NCBI GenBank assembly: GCA_036924285.1
Contig: JAYKYS010000015.1
Coordinates: forward strand, 8,990,001 to 9,054,000
Origin: Asterella californica
Taxonomy: Eukaryota > Streptophyta > Marchantiopsida > Marchantiales > Aytoniaceae
DNA: 64,000 bases
Direction of reading: 5' to 3'
Part shown: positions 1 through 9,050 of the stretch, one piece after another
Layout of the letters: each line of letters begins with the position of its first letter
How positions within the stretch are numbered: the stretch's first letter is position 1
Position numbers and translations under genes: made by a program
Notes under the pieces: generated by a model
What the model was told of the DNA's origin: nothing
Database searches by the model: none
The model's input: only the letters and a program-made list of their open reading frames with translations

Positions 1-229
1 TTGTGGGCACTGTACTTGTACACGCCACAGGGTAACGTACTTGGTGTGTAACTCAGTGTGAAGAGGTCACTCATTGCACAGTTTTCCTGTCTTCCTTTGT
101 CCTTGGGTTTCCGTAGTCTTCTTGTCACACGCAGTCAATTTGTGTGTCCTTAGATCCGCAGGACATGCACGGTCCTGAGTGACTGGAAGCACTGACCAGT
201 GATGACCGTAGGTGGAAACAAGAACTCGA
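1..229. other. unassigned flank
   Basis: No ORF or repeat is recognisable here. It lies downstream (on the minus strand) of the decayed LRR first exon, where intron 1 of that copy would be expected. No match to exon 2 of the plus-strand gene copy was seen. Confidence 0.4.
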
Positions 230-680
230 AGAACAAATTTCTTGATCTATTCGATCTATTCTCTATGCGACCCTTTCCCATGCCAGCTTTGATTTGCGAT
301 GCGAATAAAGCCGGAGGAGGGAACACGGCATTCTAGCTACGTCAGGAAGATGGTACGAACTTCTCCAACATTTATCGATCTCGCCGCGGTTACCGATCAC
401 CAAATTGATGATCGCTAGTCCAGTCTAAGGATGTATATCGTCTTTGCATGTGGTGCAAGTACGTTTCAAGACAGACACGAAGACAAAGTTTAGAGTGATA
501 AGAGTTTGTGGTTACAGCTGCGTGCTGCAGAAAGCATCCAGTCCAGCAGGCCAAGAGCGCAGCCAGCGGAACAGCCCATTATTACCGAAGATGGTCATAT
601 TACAACACCTTTCCAGCTTTCGGACCTCCCCGGTCTCACGATTACATCCAACCCAGGTGCTCCTTGACGTCAACGTCTAT
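230..680 (-). pseudogene. LRR receptor gene first exon, decayed inverted copy
   Basis: Read on the minus strand, this stretch matches 11392-11850 of the plus strand: the 5' leader, the signal-peptide exon and the beginning of intron 1 of the LRR receptor gene. The ATG is at 598 (minus) and is followed by MTIFGNNGL, against MAIFGNNGLL in the other copy. One base is missing shortly after, so the hydrophobic signal-peptide frame is lost and a stop is reached within about 30 codons. The splice donor of exon 1 (GTAAAC in the other copy) is CTAAAC here. Both changes argue for a dead copy. The rest of the gene would extend left out of the window, so its fate cannot be judged. Identity to the other copy is seen directly; the function is inferred from that copy. 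Confidence 0.7.
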
Positions 681-1345
681 AGTGCGCAGTAATCATCTCC
701 AGGTTCTATTCCTTTAGCCGACTAGATTCTGACCGAGCGGTGAAATTCTTCACGGTAACTTACGGGAGGTCCTCGTCAGGTTCGCCGATGCAGACAAAGT
801 ATTCGCCTTCAGTTTTCGTTTCTAGTGTTCGACGCGAGGAACTCGGTAGGAACTGTTTCCCGAGACAGGAATTTCAACAATGAACAAAGTTGCCGCCTCT
901 ATATATACTCGACCGAAACGTGACGAGGAGGAAACTCCCTTCCGCCTAATCCAGTAAGGAGGTTTGACTCGCTGGTTCGGTAGATGGGACGAGCTCTGAT
1001 GGGTCTCATACGGTACCAGGATTGAGGCGGCAGCCGGCTAGCTGGTTCAAACTGAGGTGGAACTCGCAGAGTCGCAGGGCAGTTGTCCGTCGCCATCATC
1101 CGACAACCAGTATTGAACTTGGCAGGCCCATCGGTAGCCGGGGCGGCGTGGGTCTAGGAGAGCTGGGTCTGTTAAAAGGGCAGCAGCTTCTCTGGGGTAC
1201 TGCCCGGGAAAGTCCCGCCCCGGGAAAGAGTAACGGAAGGATTTCACAACCGGCACATCGATTCTTCCGGGCAAAATTTTCGGTTCGGGATTTCACGAAC
1301 TGACCGTACGTCGTAAGAATTTCAATATTTGGTGTGGCCTTATAA
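681..1345 (-). promoter_or_regulatory. upstream region of the minus-strand LRR copy, with TATA-like box
   Basis: On the minus strand TATATATAG (899-907) lies about 300 bp upstream of the ATG at 598. This suits a plant core promoter, but no transcript evidence exists here. The rest of the stretch is GC-richer than the spacers and has only short overlapping ORFs on both strands with no recognised domain. Confidence 0.3.
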
Positions 1346-1356
1346 AAGATGAACAC
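1346..1356 (+). repeat. LINE target-site duplication, left
   Basis: AAGATGAACAC here is repeated exactly at 9040-9050, directly after the poly-A tail. Duplications of this size are normal for target-primed LINE insertion. It fixes the 5' end of the element at 1357. Confidence 0.8.
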
Positions 1357-1638
1357 GGCCTTTGACGACTGAGGGTTGAGACTCGATGCGGGTCGGGCGA
1401 TGGCGATGGCGGCGCGAGCGCGGAGGAAGCGTGCAGCAACGTTGCTATTGATTATCGTGCGATCGAATTTCTGAAGACAGTGACGTAGCGGGGAGACGAG
1501 GTAGTAGTAGGGAGTTTAGCTTTATAAATTTCGAGAGTGAATGTACACAGACTTCAACTTCGCAGTAAAGATTAAGTACTGCAAAGCGAAGGTGAAGGTG
1601 GGCCCAAGGGGGCGACCATCAAGAAAAACAAGATTGCA
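1357..1638 (+). promoter_or_regulatory. LINE 5' untranslated region / internal promoter region
   Basis: The stretch runs between the target duplication and the ORF1 start codon. Its first 100 bases are GC-rich (GGCGATGGCGGCGCGAGCG is inside), as is usual for the 5' end of L1-like elements, where an internal promoter resides. No specific promoter motif is identified. Confidence 0.5.
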
Positions 1639-4083
1639 ATGAGCGAGAGATCGCTAGGGAGGACACCAAGTGAACAGGTAACTATGGTGCCCGAAGTAGG
1701 ACTGGAAAAGAAGCGGGGCAGATTGGAAGCCAATGAGGAGCCGGTCGCACAAAATGCGGGACGTGATAACAGTGGAGAAGGCGTGGAAACGATGCTGCTG
1801 CAAGCGTCGAAAAAGCGGCCATTTACAGAAGAACAGGGGGGCGGCCCCGACACGCCTCAGGAAAAGAACTGGGCCCTCAGGCAAGAAGCAGACACCCCAA
1901 CAGGAGAACTGGAAAACATGATCAAGGGAGCTGCAACTCAGCGAGAAAAGAATGCGGAAGAAGTGAGGGTGACAGCCGGTTCTCCCCCCTCCGAAGAGAC
2001 AGTAAAATATCAGGGAAGTGCCGAAACTGCAAAAACAACGCCCACCACGACACTGTCAGCAGGAGGCTTTCAAGAAAGGCTACCCAACAGCGATAGCAAA
2101 GGCGAGCAATCCGAGAAGGAAAGGGGGTCAGCAGCAGAGACAGGGAAAAATAACTTAACACCAGGAGGTGGAAAGGAAGACGCTAGCCTAGCCCCAAACT
2201 CAAACTGCTGGACTAAACCATTGAAGATGTTGTGCAGAGGAGGGAACCCATACCTGGAAGGCCTCGACCTGAGCGCAGGAAAAGACCTACCGGACAAGGA
2301 TCTCTTGGAGGCCCTGGTGAAGATAAAAAAGAATCAACAGCACGGGGAACTGAAGAACGGGATACTCGTCGATTTAAGCCGAGATCTCGTAGCAAGCAGA
2401 TTGGTTCAGCTGAAAAGATCAGCAGTGGTCCTGTCTACAGTCGACTGCAGCCCTTCAAGAGACGCCTTCGAGCTCTGGATTACCAAAAACCTGGAACCAA
2501 GCCTGGGTGTCAAGGTAGTTCAGCTAAGAATGCTCAGTAGAAAGCACTTTCTGGTAGTTTTGAAGGACGAGGAGCAGAAAAGACTTATCTTGCAAAGGTC
2601 CCCGCTATACTTCAACGGGAGAATAGTATTACCGGCACCCTGGACTCCGGGGTTCAAGACTTTCATGGAGAACTCACGAGCGGTTGCTATATGGGTAGAT
2701 CTCCCACTTGTGGACCCGACATTTGAAGTAGGAGCAGACGAGCTCCTCGGGGCGATAGGGCCAGTACTTTATCGCACCACGATGAAGTCGACAAATGGAT
2801 ACCCCCATATAAGGGGATGCATCTTAGTAGATCCAGAAGGAGATCTAAAAGATCACATCTTGATCAACATCGGGGTAGGGGAACCCATAGCACAGCCGAT
2901 TGTGTACCAATCTCTCCCTGACTCCTGTTTCACCTGCAAACGAAAGGGCCATTTCGCCAAAAATTGCCCAGAAAACCGCAAGAACACAGCAAATCTGCAA
3001 GGGGAAACCGCCACGAAAAACGCGGTACGCCAGCAGGGCCCGACAGAAGGAGGAACAAAGGATGTACAGAAAGGGGTTCTCCAAGGCGACGAAGGGTACA
3101 CACAGGTCACAGGGAAGAACAAAAAAGGAGGAAAGGCAGCGGGTAAGTGGGTAGAAGTCAAAACCTCGACGAATCGCTTTGCCGCGTTAAGCTTGGATGC
3201 AGTAGAAACGGAAAATGAACCGAAGGAAAGTCAAGCACATCATTCTAGAGCGGAAATGGCAGAGCTCAGAGAGGGCACTCTCCCCCTTCCGCACCGGGAG
3301 GCGGATCACGAACCTCTGCAGCCAAAAGAACACAGGTCCCAGAAACCTCTAATCGACAGCACAATGGAGGATAGTCAAAGTAGTCAGAATGCAAAGGGAA
3401 GGAATGACATTCCAGACCTCAATACACTAAACGACAGTGAGCAGACTACGAGGGAAGAACAGGGAGAAAAGGAAACCAAGGAAGGGCCAGAGATAGCGAC
3501 AAGGGAAGGGAGCCCGCTGAACGACACAGAACAGAACAAAGGGCTAGAGCCGCAGATATGCTCACCAATGGCGGAGAACCAACAGGACCAGGAGGGAAAC
3601 ATTAATTTAAACCACTCTAGGGAGGAGTGCGCTGACGAAATATCACAGATGGTAACGGAAGGCACACAAGCTGAACAGGAGGGGGACGACCGAGAAAGGG
3701 AAAACACCCCATCGGAAAAGCACGGTATATCGGTCCCTCCGGATATACGCGAATGGGGGGAGGAGACAGGGTACCGCTGGGGGGGAGAACTTGCCCCAAC
3801 AGGAAGCCAACCTGTTACCCAACATGAAGAGAGGTGGACAGCCCAGTCCTATACGTCGTCCCTACTAGGGCTAGAGCGGGAGGCACTGAAGGAGCTGGAT
3901 CAAAACAGCATGGCGAAAAGGAGAGCAGCAAAAAGGACCAGCACCCCCTTCGCTCCTAGCACTTCAAGCGGAAGCTTCACTGGAGCGGGTGGAAAGGCTA
4001 TCTCCATAAGAGGCAAAATCAAAAAGCCGACGAGGTCCTTGAGGGAGAAGACAGCACTAACAACTAGCCGGAGTACGCTCTAA
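1639..4083 (+). CDS. LINE ORF1: nucleic-acid-binding protein with CCHC zinc knuckle
   Basis: An 814-codon open frame. Residues 1 to about 230 are hydrophilic and low in complexity. Residues of about 250-420 resemble the DUF4283-type RNA-binding domain of plant LINE ORF1 proteins (a stretch with WITKNLEPSLGVKV, then LPLVDPTFE). They are followed at about 430-443 by a CCHC knuckle, CFTCKRKGHFAKNC (C-x2-C-x4-H-x4-C). The C-terminal 370 residues are rich in E, K, Q and S and look disordered. In L1 elements ORF1 protein coats the RNA and acts as a chaperone during reverse transcription in the ribonucleoprotein. The start is the first ATG after the GC-rich leader with a long frame. ORF2 starts 19 bp after the stop. 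No internal stop or frameshift is seen. Confidence 0.88.
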   Translation: MSERSLGRTPSEQVTMVPEVGLEKKRGRLEANEEPVAQNAGRDNSGEGVETMLLQASKKRPFTEEQGGGPDTPQEKNWALRQEADTPTGELENMIKGAATQREKNAEEVRVTAGSPPSEETVKYQGSAETAKTTPTTTLSAGGFQERLPNSDSKGEQSEKERGSAAETGKNNLTPGGGKEDASLAPNSNCWTKPLKMLCRGGNPYLEGLDLSAGKDLPDKDLLEALVKIKKNQQHGELKNGILVDLSRDLVASRLVQLKRSAVVLSTVDCSPSRDAFELWITKNLEPSLGVKVVQLRMLSRKHFLVVLKDEEQKRLILQRSPLYFNGRIVLPAPWTPGFKTFMENSRAVAIWVDLPLVDPTFEVGADELLGAIGPVLYRTTMKSTNGYPHIRGCILVDPEGDLKDHILINIGVGEPIAQPIVYQSLPDSCFTCKRKGHFAKNCPENRKNTANLQGETATKNAVRQQGPTEGGTKDVQKGVLQGDEGYTQVTGKNKKGGKAAGKWVEVKTSTNRFAALSLDAVETENEPKESQAHHSRAEMAELREGTLPLPHREADHEPLQPKEHRSQKPLIDSTMEDSQSSQNAKGRNDIPDLNTLNDSEQTTREEQGEKETKEGPEIATREGSPLNDTEQNKGLEPQICSPMAENQQDQEGNINLNHSREECADEISQMVTEGTQAEQEGDDRERENTPSEKHGISVPPDIREWGEETGYRWGGELAPTGSQPVTQHEERWTAQSYTSSLLGLEREALKELDQNSMAKRRAAKRTSTPFAPSTSSGSFTGAGGKAISIRGKIKKPTRSLREKTALTTSRSTL

Positions 4084-4102
4084 CTACACAAGTACCAACA
4101 AG

Positions 4103-7100
4103 ATGCAGTCAAACATCAAATTAGCTACTTGGAACGTTAGGGGGTTAGGAGACTCCCACAGAGTGTCGATCTTGTGCCGGTGGATGGGAAGGGAAAGAGT
4201 GCCGGTAGACATCATCGCTCTGCAGGAACTCAAAACGGAGAAAAACAGATTAGAACACAATTTGAATCTAATCCTCCCACAGGGCACAAAAGTTACAGAC
4301 TATAATGAAGAAGGGAGAGGAGGTGCAACGTTACTCTTGAGGCCACACGTACAAGTTGAAGACATAGGGGTCAAGGGGGATGGCACAGTCGCGTGGGCCA
4401 TAGTGTCATCGAAAGTGGGTCCCCTAGGAATTGCGTCCATCTACGCACCAAACTGCAGGGAGAGGAGACGCCAACTATGGGAATGGCTTGGCTCCAAGGT
4501 TAGTAGTGGAGCTTGGGTATTGTTGGGAGACTGGAATATGGTAGAACTACTAGATGACAGCATAGGACCCTCACCACTACTACACGGAAGCGAGCTCAGA
4601 CTCTGGAGGAACACTCTCTTACAGACGGATTTAGTGGATGCTTACTTTTGCGCGATCAGGAGGGAAGGACCTGCATTCACGAGACAGGTTAGAACGGGGA
4701 TGAGGCTAGATCAAGCGAGACTAGACCGAGTTTACCTAAACGACAGTGCCGAGTGGTGTGGCAGTGTGACAAGGCTAGTCCACGATGGAAGGCAAACGCT
4801 CTCAGATCACGTACCTGTGATGGTCGATCTACAGCTGAAGGAGGACAACAACGCGTCTCAGGTACGGAAAACCACTTACTTTAAAATGGATGCAGGCTAC
4901 CTGAAAGATCCGAAAATCAGAGAAGAGGTAGAGAGAACCTGGCAGGAAGGCCTTTCAAGGCAAGGTGACCCCAGGGTACGATGGGCGCTGGCATGGGGAA
5001 GGGTGCGGAAAGCCTTAATGAAAGCCAAGAAGGAAAGAGCCAACAGACAGCAACCACGGGCTCAAATGGAAGAAGACCTGGTGAACCTAAGGATCAGAGC
5101 CAAAAACGATCAGTCTGAGAGGCTCCAACTAGAACTAGGGGAAGCGGAAGGAGCACTAAGGAGACGAGAGCACCAAGACGCGTGCATATGGCGGAAGAGG
5201 AGTAGGGTTAGATGGTTGAAGGAAGGGGAGGCACCATCTAGATATTTCTTTGCTCAGCTTAAAGCAAAACATTGCAGAGAAGAGATCAAAGTGGTAGAGC
5301 TAGAAGAGGGAGGGGCTACAGAAGATCACTACGAAATATTGAGGAGGATCAACGGCTTCTACACTTCACTCTACGAGGAAGACGAGAGGGCGACAGCTAA
5401 TCACGAGGAAAGGGCTCTCATTCTCAGCCTTACCTCGAAGTTCGTGACAGAGGACGAGAATCTTCATCTGCAAGCTCATCCGACGGCGGAGGAGATAGAG
5501 GGCATAATAAGGAACTTCCCCAAAGAGAAGTCACCTGGAGCGGACGGTGTGACGTATGAAATGCTACAGGAGTGTTGGAGCTTCATTCAAGCGGAGTGCA
5601 TTGCCATGGTTCAAGCCTACTGGGAGAGTGGCACAATCGACACAAAAACACTCCAGGGAATTACCAAACTCATACTGAAAGGAGGAAACAAAGCTGACCT
5701 GAGCAATTGGAGGCCTATTTCACTGCTGACAGCGACATACAAAATACTGAGCAAGCTCCTTGCTGAACGGCTGAAAACGGTGGTGGGCTCTGTAGTGGAC
5801 GATCAACAGACGGGTTTCATCCAAGGACGAGACATCTTTGACAACGTTCTCAGTTTTAAGCTGGGTCAAGAGATGGTGAAGGCCACGGGACAGCAAGCTC
5901 TTTTTTTCAAAGTGGACTTCATGAAGGCCTACGATAGGGTATCACACGAGTACCTGTGGGCTACAATGAAACAAATGAAGTTCGGAGAACACTTCATCAG
6001 ACTGATAAAGGGATTAACGGTAGGAGGGACGGCGAAGGTGCATGTGAACGGGGCATTCACAGAAGAAATCAACCTGCTTAGAGGAGTTAGGCAGGGATGT
6101 CCCGTGGCCCCGTACCTCTTTGCAATTGCTACGCAACCCCTCATGAATATGTTCAAAGAAGCACAACTCAAGGGCAGCATACAAGGTATCCAGGTTGGAG
6201 AAGGGAAGAGCCTACTGCACCAGCTTTTCGCAGATGATACCGGTCTGATGATCAAAGGGACGGAGGAGTATTTCAGGGAGACCCAAAGGATAATCAGACA
6301 GTACGAGCAAGTGTCGGGGGCAGCGTTAAATCTGAGCAAATCTCTGGTCATCCCCTTAGGCATGGACGTAGTTCCAAACTGGTTAGAAGAAACCGGGTGT
6401 ATGATAGCCAGACCCGGACAAATCTTCAGATACCTGGGGGTACCAATTGGTGTTGAAGTGACGGAAGGACAGATAGTTAATGCCCTAGTGGAGAAGTTAA
6501 CAAAGAAGCTCCAGCACTGGACGAACAGACTTCTCTCCTGGCCAAGCAGGGTGATCCTACTCCAGCACGTGCTAAGGAGTATACCGGCTTACCAGCTAAC
6601 TTGCCTAAACGGGACGGCGGAAGGCTTTAAGAAGCTGGAGGGAGTTTGCAGATGTTTCCTCTGGGGAAAGAATGAGGAGGGAGGAAACAAAACGGCGCTT
6701 GTAGCTTGGGATACCATTACGAGTAGCAAAAGAGAAGGAGGGCTGGGGATAGTACCGTTCTCGGAAGTAGCGCAAGCCCTGAAACTGAAGTACCTAGGGA
6801 AGCTACTTGAAGGAGGGAACCAAGAATGGAAGAGCATTGCCAAATGGGGGATACAAGAGGCACTGAAGAAAAGGAAGCATAAAAGGCAGGACAAGGAGTG
6901 GACTTCCGAGGAGGGCCTACTGTTGCTGGCCAACCTGCAGTGTAAGGTCCTGCCCACACTAAACACTCTTCTGAAAAGCTGGACGAAGATACACTCTAAG
7001 CTTACTCTCTCGGGTACCCCCCTGGAATTAAAAGCTGACTTGAGTCTTGAGCAGGTCACAGTGCTGTGGCAAAGACACAAACGCGTCAGCGACCAAGAGA

Positions 7101-7285
7101 AAAGAGAAGCTACGAGAGAAGCGAGCAGAAGGAAGATAACGACGCTAAAGAAGATTAAAGACCTCGACCTGATTAATGGCTTCGAGAATTGTCACCTGGA
7201 AGTCAATACGAACTGGGCACAGGAGGAGAGGAACGAGGCTTTCCAAGCTCTAATAAGTTGGGGGGGGGGGGGGAAGTCGTACTGA
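4103..7285 (+). CDS. LINE ORF2: AP-type endonuclease and reverse transcriptase
   Basis: A 1060-codon frame. Residues 1 to about 240 form an exonuclease-endonuclease-phosphatase domain: LATWNVRGLG at the N-terminus, a catalytic Glu in ALQELK, GDWN, and the terminal SDH motif (SDHVPV). Reverse transcriptase follows at about residues 480-790: NWRPISLL, FKVDFMKAYDRV (first catalytic Asp), RGVRQGCPVAPYLFA and the active-site LFADDTG at about residue 705. This is the protein that nicks target DNA and copies the element RNA in place. The frame runs into a run of 14 G (7260-7273) and then stops at 7285. The real C-terminal part continues in another frame (see next entry), so this ORF is truncated by a frameshift. 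Confidence 0.92.
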   Translation: MQSNIKLATWNVRGLGDSHRVSILCRWMGRERVPVDIIALQELKTEKNRLEHNLNLILPQGTKVTDYNEEGRGGATLLLRPHVQVEDIGVKGDGTVAWAIVSSKVGPLGIASIYAPNCRERRRQLWEWLGSKVSSGAWVLLGDWNMVELLDDSIGPSPLLHGSELRLWRNTLLQTDLVDAYFCAIRREGPAFTRQVRTGMRLDQARLDRVYLNDSAEWCGSVTRLVHDGRQTLSDHVPVMVDLQLKEDNNASQVRKTTYFKMDAGYLKDPKIREEVERTWQEGLSRQGDPRVRWALAWGRVRKALMKAKKERANRQQPRAQMEEDLVNLRIRAKNDQSERLQLELGEAEGALRRREHQDACIWRKRSRVRWLKEGEAPSRYFFAQLKAKHCREEIKVVELEEGGATEDHYEILRRINGFYTSLYEEDERATANHEERALILSLTSKFVTEDENLHLQAHPTAEEIEGIIRNFPKEKSPGADGVTYEMLQECWSFIQAECIAMVQAYWESGTIDTKTLQGITKLILKGGNKADLSNWRPISLLTATYKILSKLLAERLKTVVGSVVDDQQTGFIQGRDIFDNVLSFKLGQEMVKATGQQALFFKVDFMKAYDRVSHEYLWATMKQMKFGEHFIRLIKGLTVGGTAKVHVNGAFTEEINLLRGVRQGCPVAPYLFAIATQPLMNMFKEAQLKGSIQGIQVGEGKSLLHQLFADDTGLMIKGTEEYFRETQRIIRQYEQVSGAALNLSKSLVIPLGMDVVPNWLEETGCMIARPGQIFRYLGVPIGVEVTEGQIVNALVEKLTKKLQHWTNRLLSWPSRVILLQHVLRSIPAYQLTCLNGTAEGFKKLEGVCRCFLWGKNEEGGNKTALVAWDTITSSKREGGLGIVPFSEVAQALKLKYLGKLLEGGNQEWKSIAKWGIQEALKKRKHKRQDKEWTSEEGLLLLANLQCKVLPTLNTLLKSWTKIHSKLTLSGTPLELKADLSLEQVTVLWQRHKRVSDQEKREATREASRRKITTLKKIKDLDLINGFENCHLEVNTNWAQEERNEAFQALISWGGGGKSY

Positions 7286-8082
7286 GCACTGAAGCCTTGC
7301 AGAACAGCCCTAACTGGGGTTGGATGTTGGAAGACAATACGCTAAGAGGGTGGACACAAAGTTTTCGGACATGGAAGGGGCTACTCCCGAAGGTCGTCAA
7401 TCCCGAGACACCACTAAGCAGGAGGTGGAATACTAATGATTCTAGGGAGACATGGCAAAGAAGATGGCAAGGAGTATGGGAAAGAGGAGGCTCACACCGG
7501 GTGAACTTGTGGTTATGGCGAATACTAAACAAAGGTTTTTTCACGTACAGGAGGGCCTCCCAAATGCACATAGGGGATGGGCTATGCCCCAGGTGCAGAG
7601 GTGCGGCAGAAACGATAGAACATCTCCTATGAGACTGTGACACGGTTAAGCGAAGATGGCACAGGTTAGAGATTCACAACAGAACCTGGGGTGTCCAATA
7701 TGGAGCAGAGGAGAGCCTTTTGAGCACCATAGACAAAGCGATCGAGATTCGCACGGTCAACCCAGCCATGCTGTACCTGGTCACAGAACACACTCAAGTA
7801 GCCTGGTCAGAAAGAACGAATTTTGTCTTCAGGAATGTCAGATCGGACCGCCCGGCCGCTCGAATCTTGACCGAAGTTGCTAAGGCAGCATGGGCGGAAC
7901 TACGGGAAGACGCGAGCGAGAGGAATAAACGGGCGTGGGCAAATGCGATGAAGACGATTAGAGAAATACAAGAACGGCTTCACGCTAGGTATAGCAGAGA
8001 AGAAAATAATAGAAGACTCATTCCGGGTGCTCGAATCGAGGCCCAACAAGACCATCCACATCCAGGTCGACCCGCCTCCTGA
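7260..8082 (+). pseudogene. LINE ORF2 C-terminus (zf-RVT region), out of frame and with a stop
   Basis: After the 14-G run the coding sense continues in a shifted frame: NSPNWGWMLED, then a zf-RVT-like cysteine/histidine motif, CPRCRGAAETIEHLL, at about 7585-7632. A TGA follows (7630-7632) where the family pattern expects Trp before DC, so it is a likely G-to-A nonsense change. The same frame then stays open to 8082 (DCDTVKRRWHRLE onward), giving the usual C-terminal tail of plant LINE ORF2. The last 56 bp overlap the start of the third ORF in a different frame. Domain identity is inferred from motif spacing. Confidence 0.8.
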
Positions 8083-8950
8083 TCGATCCCTGAATAACGC
8101 ACCTCGGGAAACGAGCATAAAGAGTACGAAGAGGAAGCCGCGGGACACGAGGGCAATGAATAAGGCGATGGCAACCGGGACTGACACTGCTTCGGCGAGA
8201 CGCAACGCGAAGGAAGAGGGCGAAAAAGAGGTACCAGAGAAGAGAGGGCCCTACCAACCTGACGTCGCCCCAGAAGACAAAATCGGGAAGGAGGCCTCCT
8301 CGGATACGCACAACCTGACAAGGAAGAGGAACGCGCTCGAGCGAATCAACAGAAAGCAGCGATGCATCATCGACATCTGGTGCAATCATGACAAGGAATC
8401 GAAATCCACCTCCCTTCAAAAGCAGCACGAGAAGAAAAGGAAGAGAAACGGATTGATGCAGGGAAAAGTCAGCGCGCATTATAGCAATAGGACCAAGGAG
8501 GACTCTTCCAGTCACATCGACACCAAGGGTGTGAGAGCCAGACGAAAGATGGAGGGCAAGAGAAGCGGAATCCACGCTAGCTATGATGGCAATACTCCTT
8601 CTCAGGCGTGCGGCCAAGCTAAGCAGAAAGGGGTCAAGACTAGGTTAGCGAAAGGCTGTCTCAAGGGTACGAGCTTCATCGTTAGAAGTGAGGATAGCGA
8701 CCCCGACAGGTCTAGCAAGTGTTGCTCTGTCAAGATTAGGGTGGCGAGGAAGTGTCGTAAGGGCACGAGCCCCATCGATAGAGGTGAGAATAGTGACCCC
8801 GCTGAGTCTAGCAGGAGGCACTCGCTCGATCTCTGGTCGCATAGATCGGGGAGTGTCAAGTGGCCCCTGCCCTCGGACAAGGGCAGTTCGTGTAACGCCG
8901 CCGGTCCTGGCGGGGTCTGCTTACTCTGGGACCCGGGTGTGGGTACCTAG
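8027..8950 (+). CDS. LINE third ORF, basic protein of unknown function
   Basis: A 307-codon open frame occupies what is normally the 3' untranslated region. Its start overlaps the end of ORF2 by 56 bp in another frame. The product is strongly basic and hydrophilic (many K, R, S), with no membrane segment and no family I recognise. Near the C-terminus a 32-residue unit is duplicated in tandem (nucleotides 8648-8743 and 8744-8839, period exactly 96 bp), with shared spacing K-x-C-x-K-G-T-S and N/D-S-D-P. The stop lies just before the polyadenylation signal. Alternatives are a chance ORF in GC-rich 3' sequence, or an ORF2 extension reached by frameshift. Its openness next to a damaged ORF2 is notable but does not prove translation. 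Confidence 0.45.
   Translation: MLESRPNKTIHIQVDPPPDRSLNNAPRETSIKSTKRKPRDTRAMNKAMATGTDTASARRNAKEEGEKEVPEKRGPYQPDVAPEDKIGKEASSDTHNLTRKRNALERINRKQRCIIDIWCNHDKESKSTSLQKQHEKKRKRNGLMQGKVSAHYSNRTKEDSSSHIDTKGVRARRKMEGKRSGIHASYDGNTPSQACGQAKQKGVKTRLAKGCLKGTSFIVRSEDSDPDRSSKCCSVKIRVARKCRKGTSPIDRGENSDPAESSRRHSLDLWSHRSGSVKWPLPSDKGSSCNAAGPGGVCLLWDPGVGT
8648..8839 (+). repeat. 96-bp tandem duplication in the LINE third ORF
   Basis: Two adjacent 96-bp units (8648-8743, 8744-8839) encode related 32-residue segments, AKGCLKGTSF and ARKCRKGTSP at their starts. The period is a multiple of three, so the reading frame is kept. Confidence 0.75.
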
Positions 8951-8972
8951 CTTGGTTATGATTTCGTTGTCA

Positions 8973-9039
8973 AATAAAATTTTCGCGGGTGTACTGTCGC
9001 CCTTTCCCTTAAAAAAAAAAAAAAAGAAAAAAAAAGAAG
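8973..9039 (+). terminator. LINE polyadenylation signal and A-rich tail
   Basis: AATAAA at 8973-8978 is followed about 30 bp later by an A-rich tail with scattered G (9011-9039), ending at the target duplication. This is the normal 3' end of a LINE made by reverse transcription from a polyadenylated RNA. Confidence 0.8.
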
Positions 9040-9050
9040 AAGATGAACAC

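Larger units (their letters stand above)
1357..9039 (+). mobile_element. full-length L1-like LINE retrotransposon
   Basis: A 7.7-kb non-LTR retrotransposon bounded by an 11-bp direct repeat (1346-1356 and 9040-9050). In order it has a GC-rich 5' leader (1357-1638), ORF1 with a CCHC knuckle, ORF2 with an AP-type endonuclease and reverse transcriptase, a third ORF, a polyadenylation signal AATAAA (8973-8978) and an A-rich tail (about 9011-9039). Structure and order match plant L1-clade elements, apart from the third ORF. ORF1 and the third ORF are open, but ORF2 has one frameshift and one nonsense codon, so this copy is probably inactive. The near-complete length and exact duplication suggest a fairly recent insertion. 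Confidence 0.93.

Noticed and set aside
444..717. Plus-strand frames of 82 and 69 codons
   Set aside because: They are the antisense of the decayed LRR first exon; the same antisense frame appears opposite the good copy at 11421-11648.
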